8,462 nt of DNA from Deltaproteobacteria bacterium (GCA_019308645.1 JAFDHR010000083.1:1-8462); one strand, 5' to 3'. Numbered from the stretch's first letter, positions 1 through 7,325 are shown. Program-made: numbers and translations. Notes: a model not told the origin generated them from the letters alone.

Positions 1-217
1 TAATTCCTGAATAAGCTTTACAACATTCTTCAATTCGTAACAGTTCAGCCACTAAGGCACTAAGTCACGAAGGAAAGATATGAATTTCAAAATCTTATAA
101 GAACAAGGAAGATTAATTCCCAAAAAATTTACAGATATTACCTTTTAATGTGCATAAGAAATAATGAATCATTTTAGAATCTTAGTGTCTTCGTGACTTT
201 GTGGCTGAACTAATACT
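1..217. other. Non-coding left margin
   Basis: No credible gene lies here. The stretch is AT-rich and is mostly occupied by the inverted repeat at 43-210. It also holds a perfect 11-bp palindrome AATGAATCATT (163-173). The text TGAATCATTTTAG (165-177) resembles the boxes upstream of tetR with one base missing, which may be coincidence in AT-rich DNA. Bases 1-42 show nothing I can name. Confidence 0.6.
43..210. repeat. Inverted repeat with 8-bp-periodic arms (MITE-like or intergenic repeat)
   Basis: The outer ends GTTCAGCCAC (43-52) and GTGGCTGAAC (201-210) are perfect inverted copies. Further in, AAGTCACGAAG (62-72) is the exact reverse complement of 189-199. The left arm reads as three octamers, CACTAAGG, CACTAAGT and CACGAAGG (50-73). 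The right arm, read on the minus strand from 203 down to 181, is likewise CACAAAGT, CACGAAGA, CACTAAG. The interior (74-180) is AT-rich and has no open frame. The layout fits a small non-autonomous or intergenic repeat, and the RNA could also fold into a long hairpin just after the tetR stop. I see no transposase and no clear target duplication, so mobility is inference only. Confidence 0.6.
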
Positions 218-850
218 TCAATTCTTTTTGACGCCTCGGCTGATAATTTCAATACCCAGTTCCAACGTAGGCTTTAAAAAATCCTTTTTAGGATCAAGAC
301 CCTTTTTAGTTTCTTCCCATAGCACGACTCCGGTAAAAAGCCCCCACACAATATCGGCCAAGGCAATAGGGTCACGATTCAGAAAAACTTCTTCCCGGAT
401 ACCATCTTCAAAAATATTGGCTATGGTTCTTATGGTATTCCCCCCATAATGTTTGATTTGGGACAAGATTTTGGGTGATAGTTTCCTGATTGACTCACTC
501 GATTGAGATTGCAGTATGTCTATAAGAATCAGGGGATCGCTCTTATAAACCTCATACAGGGCTTTTGCCAGGGCCTTAATTTTTTCTTCAGGGTTTAACT
601 CGTCTTGATGATAGGCATTTTCAATCTTTTCAATAAGGATCTGTAGTATTTTTATGTGAAGAACCGCATGTAGTTCATCCTTATTCTTGAAGTAAAGGTA
701 TAAGGTAGCCGGGCTCAACTCCGCTTCTTGGGCAATTTCATCCACGGTTGCATCACAAAATCCCTTTGACGCAAAGACCTTTTTAGCGGCATCTAGGATC
801 TGTAGGCGGCGCATCTCCTTTTCACGTTCTTTTCTTTCTTTGATGGTCAT
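218..850 (-). CDS. TetR/AcrR-family transcriptional regulator
   Basis: This is a 210-residue protein, a normal length for the family. After a charged lead (KERKEREKE) comes the usual TetR N-terminal helix (about 14-31) and the helix-turn-helix around 35-60 (TVDEIAQEAELSPATLYLYF followed by KNKDEL), which is the family signature. Residues from about 65 onward form the variable helical ligand-binding and dimer domain, which gives no clue to the effector. The start at 850 is chosen because the lead is typical for such regulators, although no good Shine-Dalgarno precedes it. The Met at residue 13 has an AAGGAG abutting it, too close to serve as a normal ribosome site. The gene ends in TGA. It lies 143 bp downstream of the methyltransferase operon on the same strand with its own promoter and box array, so autoregulation and local control of the operon are plausible inferences. 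Confidence 0.93.
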   Translation of the reverse strand: MTIKERKEREKEMRRLQILDAAKKVFASKGFCDATVDEIAQEAELSPATLYLYFKNKDELHAVLHIKILQILIEKIENAYHQDELNPEEKIKALAKALYEVYKSDPLILIDILQSQSSESIRKLSPKILSQIKHYGGNTIRTIANIFEDGIREEVFLNRDPIALADIVWGLFTGVVLWEETKKGLDPKKDFLKPTLELGIEIISRGVKKN

Positions 851-868
851 GGAGAATGATACAGCTAT

Positions 869-940
869 CTGAATTAAATTTAGTAACTAAATAATATTTA
901 TTTTTTGATTTGTGTTTATATACTGAATCATATTTAGCAG
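869..940. promoter_or_regulatory. 18-bp-periodic array of four dyad boxes, candidate TetR operators
   Basis: Four consecutive 18-bp units begin at 869, 887, 905 and 923. Each starts with a 15-bp imperfect palindrome of the form CTRAAT-N3-ATTTAG: CTGAATTAAATTTAG, CTAAATAATATTTAT, a degenerate TTGATTTGTGTTTAT, and CTGAATCATATTTAG. The first and last 18-mers agree at 14 of 18 positions. The array lies directly upstream of the tetR start, and its fourth box fills the spacer of the predicted tetR promoter, so binding there would block RNA polymerase. That TetR is the protein bound is inference from position. The region is AT-rich, so the weak third unit could be chance. Confidence 0.55.
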
Positions 941-944
941 TCAA
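917..944 (-). promoter_or_regulatory. Predicted sigma70-type promoter of tetR
   Basis: Read on the minus strand, TTGACT (944-939) is followed after 16 bases by TATATA (922-917); TATAAA lies two bases further on, giving an 18-base spacer. Both hexamers are close to the sigma70 consensus. The predicted transcript would start near 905-911 and have a leader of roughly 55-60 bases that contains the remaining boxes of the 18-bp array. The spacer coincides with the dyad box 923-937. Confidence 0.5.
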
Positions 945-993
945 GGAAAAAAAGAAGGACTATTCAAGCAGTGAAAATAAAACTTAACGGCAA

Positions 994-2031
994 TTATCTA
1001 AGCTTACCATATTTCTGTGTTGCTGCTACTAGCGCCTCCATGTTCTCCTTCTTCACTTCCGGCCAGAAATCACAACCTGGCCAGATCGCATCCACCCCGT
1101 CATCAATACATTTCTTGACGACCTGCTCGACTTGGGCGGCATCCATTTGAACCATGGGGCCATAAGGGTCAAAATTACCCAAAAGCAGCAGTTCACTGCC
1201 TATCTTTTTTCTGGATTCAGCAGCGTTGTTCTTCTGGTCAACACTTACGGCATCTGCACCACACAGGGCCATTTCTTCAATAATGCTATCTGTACTGCCG
1301 CATATGTGCAGGATCTTGGGCGACTCTATGGCGGCGAAGACCTGCTCGAGATGAGGCCGTATTAATGTTTTAAAGATACGCGGACTCAATATGTCCGGCC
1401 CGGCTCCCATCTCACGTATGGTCATATAGTCGGCGCCGGCACTCCTGTAAATCCTCGAGATCTCGATGAGAACATCAGCCAAAGTGTTCAGTAACTCATG
1501 AACCATATCTGTTTTTTTAAAGGCCATCTTGGCCAGATCTCCGATGTCTACGATCTGCCCGGCCAAGGTATAAGGTCCTAATACCCAGGCCCCTATTGCT
1601 ACCTGGTCACCCACCTCCTCCTTTAGGAGCCGGATTGCCTCAATTACTAACGGTATCCTTCCAGCCTTGGCTAAATCCGGTGGTACCCGAAGATCAAGAT
1701 CTTCTACCTTTTCCGCCACCTTCTTGGATATGGTGGGATAAACAACATCGGTGTGAGCAGCGTAAAAGTTGACCCCTGCGCCCAGTACTTCGGCCTCGAC
1801 ACCCATATCAAAGGGGACTACTGCGCACTCGAAGTCAAAGAGTTGGAAAGTGGATGCAGCCATGCCCGCCATCTTGTGTGCGTCCACATGGATGTCCGCA
1901 AATTTCCAGCCATATTTTTCAAGACCATGTACCGTTACATTCCCCATGCCACTGAAGACAGGAACACGATCTATCTCTTCCTTACGAAAAAATCTAAGCA
2001 CTCGCTCTCTGGGATTAAGCTCTGTTTTCAT
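994..2031 (-). CDS. UroD/MtaA-family corrinoid methyltransferase with Cys zinc site
   Basis: This 345-residue cytoplasmic TIM-barrel protein belongs to the uroporphyrinogen decarboxylase superfamily, in the branch of zinc methyltransferases (MtaA/MtbA and UroD-type O-demethylases). The N-terminal ERVLRFFRKEEIDRVPV is the family opening. The zinc site is visible as H242-x-C244 (LHICG) and a distal C320 (WPGCDFWP), matching the His-x-Cys...Cys ligands known for MtaA/MtbA. Enzymes of this branch move methyl groups between a corrinoid protein and a thiol or a methylated substrate; a role in haem synthesis is unlikely given the zinc motif and the neighbours. The ATG overlaps the stop of the upstream activator gene (ATGA), and GAGGGG lies 7 bases before it, so the two are probably translationally coupled. 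It may be the substrate-specific methyltransferase I; the substrate is unknown. It is also the Cys-containing counterpart of the TGA-interrupted paralogue at 7326-8348. Confidence 0.88.
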   Translation of the reverse strand: MKTELNPRERVLRFFRKEEIDRVPVFSGMGNVTVHGLEKYGWKFADIHVDAHKMAGMAASTFQLFDFECAVVPFDMGVEAEVLGAGVNFYAAHTDVVYPTISKKVAEKVEDLDLRVPPDLAKAGRIPLVIEAIRLLKEEVGDQVAIGAWVLGPYTLAGQIVDIGDLAKMAFKKTDMVHELLNTLADVLIEISRIYRSAGADYMTIREMGAGPDILSPRIFKTLIRPHLEQVFAAIESPKILHICGSTDSIIEEMALCGADAVSVDQKNNAAESRKKIGSELLLLGNFDPYGPMVQMDAAQVEQVVKKCIDDGVDAIWPGCDFWPEVKKENMEALVAATQKYGKLR

Positions 2032-5000
2032 AATGTTTCCCCTCTTGTTTTTTGTAATTGCTGTACTACGTCTCTATCGGTTGTTTCCTTCTTTTCTGTG
2101 AGAAGGTGTCTTAGGTTAGGAAAGTCATCCTTCATATGAGGTATCCACATAGACTTGACGAAAGTAGTTTCAAATTCAGGCGCCACAGTTAGTTCTATGT
2201 ATTCCACCTGTCTGGCAAATTTATCGGCTTCTTTCCTTTTGTCTACATTAAGGAGAGCCATGCGCGCCCCATCACCAGCGGCATTACCCACAGAATAAAC
2301 CTTGTCTGGCTTGCAATCAGGGAACATCCCCAGTATAGCTGCCGATTGCTTGTCTATGTAACTGCCAAAGGCACCGGCTAAAATGACCTTATCCAGTTTA
2401 TCTACACCCAGTGTTTGCATCAGGATTTTGCTCCCGGCGTACATTGCACCTTTGCCAAGCTGTATGGCCCTTATATCGTCCTGGCAGACTACAATATCCT
2501 GGCCGATCGATGTCTCGTTTGCCCAGGCGATCACGAATTCTAAGTGACCGTCAGTTTCACGCAGGCGAGGGGTCGACACATCCTTTTTAAGACGCCCTGT
2601 TTTATCAATAATTCCCGCCAGGAAAAGTTGAGGTATAGCATCAATTATCCCTGAGCCACAAATTCCCTTGGCTCCGACTTCCTCCGCTTCAATCTCTGTA
2701 TTCCAGCGCTCCTCGTCAATAATCTTGAAACGCACCTCCTTGGTATCTTTATCTATCTCTATCTTTTCAATAGCCCCTGGGGCAGCACGCATGCCGTATT
2801 TCAACTCTGCGCCCTCAAAGGCAGGCCCAGTGGCACATGATGCCGAGATGAGCCTTTCTCGATTCCCCATGATTAACTCGCCATTAGTGCCAATATCGAT
2901 GACAAGCTGGATCTCGTCTTTTTTGTATGGCTCCTCAGCAATGAGCACTCCCACATTGTCGGCCCCTACAAATCCTGCCTCAATAGGAAGGACATGGACG
3001 TAAGCCCCTGGGGATATCTTGATACCCAACTCACGGGTCTCAGCGATCTCAGAGATTTCCTTTTGCGCATAAATGCCACAGTGTAGACAGCGCATAGATT
3101 CCTGGGTAGCCATTTGCTCATCAAAGCCTAACTCGACCTCAGCAAAACTCTCCCGTTTTGCCGGTTCAAGCACGGGCACAACCTTTCTTTCCTCTTTCTC
3201 CACACCCTCCTTTGGTACCTCTTCTATTGCCTTAAGTGGAGTTGGTCTGGATTCCTTTAAGTCCATTCCTGCAAGGTAAAGTTCAATGGATATGGCTGCT
3301 TCCTTGCCGGCAGCAACAGCGCTAATAATATTAGCCGGACCAGAAACCACATCACCGCCAGCAAATACGCCTTTGATATTTGTCTCTAAGGTAGTCTCAT
3401 CCACCTTGATTGTTCCAGATGGCGCCTTATCCATTTCGGCAAAGTCTGTCTCAACTGGTCTCTGACCTATGGCAACTATCACTGTATCGGCTGCTATAAA
3501 GGGTGCCGGACCTTCGGCAAACTCCGGAGCGAACCTACCCTCCGAATCAATAACACTACTGCAAATAACAGTCTCCAAACCAAGGATCTTGCCTTCTTCA
3601 GTCAAAATCTTCTTTATACCCAGGCAAGGATGGATAATTACTCCCTCTTCCCCGGCCTGTTCGATCTCCAAATCCTGAGCCGGCATCCTGTCTTTAGATG
3701 TAAGATCTGTGGACTCTAAACAAATGAGATGAACTTCTTTGGCTCCAAGGCGTAAGGATAGCCTGGCAGCATCAATAGCCACACTGCCGCCCCCAATAAC
3801 CGCCACTATATCTCTTAGCTCGACCTTTTCCCCACAATTCACCTTATTCAGAAAATCAAGGGCATAGATTACACACCCGGCGTCTTCCCCAGGAATGCCC
3901 AGCTTCTGGCTTGTCCAGGCTCCGGTAGCCAGAAAGACCGCTTTATACCCCTGCTCAAAGATATCCCCTAAGCTTTTAACTGTGGCATTTGTTTTTATCT
4001 CTACACCTAACTCCTCAATAAGGGCGATCTCGTTGTCCAGTATCTGCCTGGGAAGTCTATATTCAGGAATACCATAGCGCATCATGCCACCGATCTCGGG
4101 AGCAGCCTCGAACACGGTAACCGGGTATCCCCTTTTAATTAAATCATAGGCACAGGCCAGCCCGGATGGTCCGGAGCCGATTATAGCTATCCTTTCCTCT
4201 TTTGTTTTCTCTATTGGGATTGCTTTTTCTCTCCCTTTCCCGAGCTCGTAGTCAGCTACAAAGCGGTGTAGGGCACGGATGGACAATGGCTCATCAACGT
4301 CCCTTCTTTCACACACTGTCTCACAGGGATGGGTGCAGACACGCCCACAGACCCCTGCAAAGGGAAAGGCCAGCCTTACTATCTCAAGGGCATCCATGAA
4401 CTTGCCCTGAGCAATGAGGTACAAAAAATCCTGCGCATTTACCCCTGCAGGGCATTTAACCTGGCAGGGTGGATAACCCCCTTTGTCGCCAGTTTCAACT
4501 TCTGGAGGCATCTTGAGCCCAAAGTCGCGGGCTTTGATATCCAGGGAGTGGTGTAATGATGGAGGGAAAGGAGACCGCCCAATATATTTTGGATCGATGT
4601 TTAAGAAAATATGGTGCATGCAGGTGTTACCTACTATGGACATATCAATAATATCCTGGCGCTTAATGCCGGCTGTAGCAGCTACCTCTGCCACGATTCC
4701 ATTCAGACCATCAAGAATTGCCTTGCTCAAGATCTCAAGTCCTTCTGGGTTAGTCATGGTGAAACTGATGCGGGACATGACATCTTCGCCATATACCACT
4801 TGTGGATTCATCATAGAAGCGGTCACTACTACAGTGCCATCGGTCAGATCGCAGAGGTAGCCAGCCACTGTGGAGGTGCCGACATCTACTGCAAGGCCGT
4901 AACCCTTTTCCACATTCCCTGGTTCTATCTTGATAATTTCCTTTCCCTGCCAAACTGATACAGTCACCTTCCAATCACCATCGCGCACAGAGTTTTGTAA

Positions 5001-5537
5001 GTCCAGAAGCACCTGATAGTCAATGGTTAGATTTCTCAGCTTGAACCTTTTATTAAGTTCAGTCTTAAGACGCTCCCAGTCGCCAAGGGTATCATCCAGG
5101 GTAGCCTTTGTTAGCTCAACGTAGTACTTTTTTACCGCCGGTTTCAGTTTGATTGGCCTTGCTGTGGCTGCCTTGCGCACGACCTGCTTCCCCATACGAC
5201 TCTCCTCTGGCACAAAGATCACCACATCACCCAGGATCTGTGTTTGACAGGCCAGCCGGTAGCCGTCCTGCTCTTGCTGGAGATTGAAAAATTTCCTTTC
5301 TGACGGACCCATCGGAGAAAGGTGGTCTCTATTTGATTTAATGCCGTATTTCTCGAATTCTCCCTCCTCAACCTTAACCTTGCACGTACCACAGATGGCC
5401 TTCTCTCCGCAGACGCCTTCTATATCTACACCCAGCGCTATGGAAGCCTCCTTGAGGGTCTTCCCTTTGTTAATGTATCCTCTGCACCCTGATGGTTGAA
5501 AAATGACCAAACATCCTTCGTTTTCGTCACCTGGCAT
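2028..5537 (-). CDS. RACo-type corrinoid activator with inserted GltD-like NAD(P)H oxidoreductase
   Basis: This 1169-residue fusion appears to keep the corrinoid protein active by ATP-dependent reduction of Co(II) to Co(I). Domains in order: a [2Fe-2S] ferredoxin (C43, C49, C52, C97); the RACo linker (about 120-210); the first half of the ASKHA/DUF4445 fold (AVDVGTSTVAGY, 216-227); an inserted module (about 352-825); then the second ASKHA half (IDIGTNGE 880-887, GICGSG 958-963, LAGAFGSYID 1053-1062) and the usual EF...IPHM...FP tail. The insert resembles glutamate synthase small subunit and NfnB-type proteins. It has two iron-sulfur sites (C358, C362, C397, C401, C405, C409), an FAD site (IIGSGPSGL, 452-460), a dinucleotide site (VIGGGSVAIDAAR, 580-592), the FAD signature GVFAGGD (723-729), and a CLHC pair (817-820). 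Stand-alone RACo proteins are roughly half this length. Direct electron flow from NAD(P)H to the activator is inference. The start has AAGGAAGAG upstream. The stop overlaps the next gene's ATG. Confidence 0.9.
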   Translation of the reverse strand: MPGDENEGCLVIFQPSGCRGYINKGKTLKEASIALGVDIEGVCGEKAICGTCKVKVEEGEFEKYGIKSNRDHLSPMGPSERKFFNLQQEQDGYRLACQTQILGDVVIFVPEESRMGKQVVRKAATARPIKLKPAVKKYYVELTKATLDDTLGDWERLKTELNKRFKLRNLTIDYQVLLDLQNSVRDGDWKVTVSVWQGKEIIKIEPGNVEKGYGLAVDVGTSTVAGYLCDLTDGTVVVTASMMNPQVVYGEDVMSRISFTMTNPEGLEILSKAILDGLNGIVAEVAATAGIKRQDIIDMSIVGNTCMHHIFLNIDPKYIGRSPFPPSLHHSLDIKARDFGLKMPPEVETGDKGGYPPCQVKCPAGVNAQDFLYLIAQGKFMDALEIVRLAFPFAGVCGRVCTHPCETVCERRDVDEPLSIRALHRFVADYELGKGREKAIPIEKTKEERIAIIGSGPSGLACAYDLIKRGYPVTVFEAAPEIGGMMRYGIPEYRLPRQILDNEIALIEELGVEIKTNATVKSLGDIFEQGYKAVFLATGAWTSQKLGIPGEDAGCVIYALDFLNKVNCGEKVELRDIVAVIGGGSVAIDAARLSLRLGAKEVHLICLESTDLTSKDRMPAQDLEIEQAGEEGVIIHPCLGIKKILTEEGKILGLETVICSSVIDSEGRFAPEFAEGPAPFIAADTVIVAIGQRPVETDFAEMDKAPSGTIKVDETTLETNIKGVFAGGDVVSGPANIISAVAAGKEAAISIELYLAGMDLKESRPTPLKAIEEVPKEGVEKEERKVVPVLEPAKRESFAEVELGFDEQMATQESMRCLHCGIYAQKEISEIAETRELGIKISPGAYVHVLPIEAGFVGADNVGVLIAEEPYKKDEIQLVIDIGTNGELIMGNRERLISASCATGPAFEGAELKYGMRAAPGAIEKIEIDKDTKEVRFKIIDEERWNTEIEAEEVGAKGICGSGIIDAIPQLFLAGIIDKTGRLKKDVSTPRLRETDGHLEFVIAWANETSIGQDIVVCQDDIRAIQLGKGAMYAGSKILMQTLGVDKLDKVILAGAFGSYIDKQSAAILGMFPDCKPDKVYSVGNAAGDGARMALLNVDKRKEADKFARQVEYIELTVAPEFETTFVKSMWIPHMKDDFPNLRHLLTEKKETTDRDVVQQLQKTRGETL
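3063..4484 (-). other. Inserted FAD/[4Fe-4S] oxidoreductase module inside the activator
   Basis: Residues about 352-825 of the activator form a complete GltD-like unit: a Fer4_20-type double-cluster domain with CGRVCTHPCETVC (397-409), an FAD-binding half, a dinucleotide-binding half, and a charged Glu/Lys/Pro linker (about 760-800). The frame is continuous with both flanking halves of the ASKHA fold, so this is a true in-frame insertion rather than two genes run together. Residues at the borders look alike (RDFGLKM at 337-343 and RELGIKI at 835-841). GltD-type NADPH enzymes carry a YRR...MPA segment after the second glycine-rich loop; here it is CLES...DRMPA (606-620), which may mean NADH is the donor (inference). 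Confidence 0.82.
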
Positions 5538-5613
5538 AAATCTCTTCCTTTCTCACTTGGCTATTATATCTTTGATGACTGGCTAATCATGTTCTGAGGC
5601 TCTGGGGATACTG

Positions 5614-6294
5614 TTACTTTCCCATCTCCTCTTCTCTTAGCATTTTAATCAATCTAATTGCCTCATCAACCGCAGTCCCGGCACTCTTGGCGTAGCCGTC
5701 AGCGCCGTACTTTTCCACGAGCTCTGGGGTTACTGGAGCACCGCCAAGCATAATGCGGACGTTCGGATTTTTTTCCTTTAACTTCTTTACAATTTCTGGC
5801 ATAGCTATCATGCTGGTCGTCATTAAGGCTGAGAGACCCACGATATCAGAATCAGTCCTTATTTGTTCCTCAACGAACTTATCAAGTGGTACATCCTTTC
5901 CCAAGTCATAAACGGTCCACCCAGCCACATCAAACATCATCTTGATGAGGTTTTTGCCGATGTCATGAACATCGCCCTCGACCACACCGAGGACTATGGA
6001 ACCTTTCGCCTCAGGTTTTCTTCCTGAGGCCTCAATGGCTGGCTTCAGGATGTCCAGCCCAGCATATAGTGCATCGGAACACATCAGGAGTTCCGGGACA
6101 AAGTATTCCTTTTTGTTATATAGCTCGCCTACCTCTATCATTGCATCTGCCAGACCATCCATGGTTGCGACGAAGGGGTCTACGCCTTCGTCTATGGCAA
6201 TCTTAGACCACTCTACAACCTTGTCCTCATCGTAGTTTATCAATGCCTCACGAATTTCTTTCAATATTTCCTTGGTTCTCTCTTCCGAAGCCAT
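5614..6294 (-). CDS. Methyltransferase corrinoid protein (MtaC/MtbC/MttC family)
   Basis: This 226-residue cobalamin-binding methyl carrier receives a methyl group on Co(I) from one methyltransferase and hands it to another. A helical cap domain (about 1-90, with the LYNKKEYFVPELL stretch that sits over the cofactor) precedes a Rossmann-type B12 domain. The cobalt-ligating motif is GDVHDIGKN (107-115: D108, H110, G113). It is followed by GLSALMTTS (153-161) and GGAPVTPE (184-191), which hold the nucleotide tail of the cofactor. All standard binding elements are intact and the length is normal. I chose the ATG at 6294 rather than the in-frame TTG two codons earlier, because AAAGGAGG sits exactly 6 bases before the ATG and would abut the TTG. 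It lies 62 bases after the MtrH-like gene and 76 before the activator, its expected partners. The methyl donor is not revealed by this protein. Confidence 0.95.
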   Translation of the reverse strand: MASEERTKEILKEIREALINYDEDKVVEWSKIAIDEGVDPFVATMDGLADAMIEVGELYNKKEYFVPELLMCSDALYAGLDILKPAIEASGRKPEAKGSIVLGVVEGDVHDIGKNLIKMMFDVAGWTVYDLGKDVPLDKFVEEQIRTDSDIVGLSALMTTSMIAMPEIVKKLKEKNPNVRIMLGGAPVTPELVEKYGADGYAKSAGTAVDEAIRLIKMLREEEMGK

Positions 6295-6300
6295 TACCAA

Positions 6301-6308
6301 CCTCCTTT
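6301..6308 (-). promoter_or_regulatory. Ribosome binding site deciding the corrinoid protein start
   Basis: On the minus strand AAAGGAGG (6308-6301) is followed by the six bases TTGGTA and then ATG (6294). The spacing is ideal for the ATG and impossible for the TTG at 6300, so the protein most likely begins MASEER. Confidence 0.85.
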
Positions 6309-6337
6309 GCTGTAATAGTTCATCTATTTATCCTATG

Positions 6338-6356
6338 GTGAATTGTTACCATTCAC
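6338..6356 (-). other. Small intercistronic hairpin after the MtrH-like gene
   Basis: GTGAAT (6338-6343) and ATTCAC (6351-6356) are perfect 6-bp inverted arms around a 7-base loop, starting immediately after the TAA of the methyltransferase gene. No U-tract follows, so a terminator is unlikely. It could set mRNA ends or stability between the two cistrons, or be chance. Confidence 0.3.
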
Positions 6357-7307
6357 TTACATTCCCTTGAGCTGTCCTACAAAATCTGGGAAAAGTTTAT
6401 TTAAGGGATGAGTTTCCACTGCAGGAAGCTTTTTTGTTTCCGCAAAGACAAATGTGGCTGTAAAGGCATCGGCCATGGCCAATGCAGGAAGGATCCTGCC
6501 TGAACCAGCCATGGGACCAGAGAAGATCATATCGTGATACATGATCGCAGCCATACCCTCCAAGGCGGCATCTGCTCCAGCCCATCCCTTAAATCCCCAC
6601 ATTTCCTTTGCCGCTTTCCACATGTAAGAACCGTTTGAAGGGGCACTTGCACATGGAAATCCCCACTTTTCTTTAATGAGCCTGTTTGCCATTGAACAGA
6701 TGGCAGTCGCTGGTCCATTCATAACCGATGTATCTACAAAAATACTTTTAAACTCAACACCTACCTTTTCTATGACATCCAACAGTTTCTGTGTTCCCGT
6801 AATCCTACCTGAAGGCATCTGATCCTCTTGGTTGAAGGCAACCAAAAGGACATGTTTTACACCGATATTGGCAATCTCTTTGATCTCTTTCTCTATCTCC
6901 TTTTCCCAGATAGTCAGGCTGTTATAAAACATTCGGTCCAGCAATCCTTTGTCCGCACAGTATTTCGCTCCTTCCAGCTTGGGTTGCATGACCCAGGCAT
7001 CAATACAAAAGGGCATGTCGCTTACACTTGTCACGAAGTCGATATATATTTTAAATTCCGCACCTGTATTGGCTACTATATCGGCCATACATGGTATTCC
7101 CGTCTCTTGAGACAGTTTATCCGTCGTCTTCAGAAGTTCTTCAGCGCGCTTCTCGTTAAAACCCTCCTTTCGCTTTGCTCCCTCAAAGACCTTGTCTCCT
7201 TTTTGGAAAATTGAAGGGACAATCACTGTGGGGTACTCCCCTGGCTGCCCGCCGAATTTTACCCCTCCTATCTCACAAACCTTCTGTTCTCTATCTAAAA
7301 TAAACAT
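6357..7307 (-). CDS. MtrH-family methyltransferase, probable methylcorrinoid:tetrahydrofolate step
   Basis: This 316-residue protein is related to subunit H of archaeal tetrahydromethanopterin S-methyltransferase and to its bacterial MtgA-type relatives, cytoplasmic TIM-barrel enzymes that transfer methyl between a corrinoid and a reduced pterin. Family features are the KFGGQPGEYPTV segment near the N terminus (17-28), ADIVANTG (75-82), the IDAW segment (102-105), YNSL (128-131), VDTSV (191-195) and APSNGSY (222-228), with the usual overall length. No other Mtr subunits are present, so this is the stand-alone bacterial type, expected to act as methyltransferase II delivering methyl to tetrahydrofolate for the Wood-Ljungdahl pathway. 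Running in reverse, or using another acceptor, is also possible. GGAGG lies 11 bases before the ATG and is wedged directly after the upstream stop; only 18 bases separate the two genes, which supports co-transcription and a common pathway. Confidence 0.9.
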   Translation of the reverse strand: MFILDREQKVCEIGGVKFGGQPGEYPTVIVPSIFQKGDKVFEGAKRKEGFNEKRAEELLKTTDKLSQETGIPCMADIVANTGAEFKIYIDFVTSVSDMPFCIDAWVMQPKLEGAKYCADKGLLDRMFYNSLTIWEKEIEKEIKEIANIGVKHVLLVAFNQEDQMPSGRITGTQKLLDVIEKVGVEFKSIFVDTSVMNGPATAICSMANRLIKEKWGFPCASAPSNGSYMWKAAKEMWGFKGWAGADAALEGMAAIMYHDMIFSGPMAGSGRILPALAMADAFTATFVFAETKKLPAVETHPLNKLFPDFVGQLKGM

Positions 7308-7325
7308 ATGATAGAATTCCTCCTA

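Noticed and set aside
43..210. CRISPR array
   Set aside because: The repeated units are only 8 bp with no spacers; the arms are inverted rather than direct repeats.
974..1002. Rho-independent terminator at the operon end
   Set aside because: CTTA/TAAG arms with a long loop before TTTTATTTT were seen, but a 4-5 bp A/T-rich stem overlapping the stop codon is too weak to call.
994..2031. Haem-biosynthetic uroporphyrinogen decarboxylase
   Set aside because: The His-x-Cys...Cys zinc site and the corrinoid operon context point to the methyltransferase branch of the superfamily.
3063..4484. Independent glutamate synthase small subunit gene
   Set aside because: The module is in frame with both halves of the RACo-type activator, with no internal stop or start signals, and no glutamate synthase large subunit is nearby.
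4202..4974. Several overlapping open frames on both strands within the activator gene
   Set aside because: They are shadows of the 1169-residue frame, with no ribosome sites or recognisable protein features.
6295..6300. TTG start for the corrinoid protein
   Set aside because: The AAAGGAGG ribosome site would touch this TTG, whereas it is 6 bases from the ATG at 6294.
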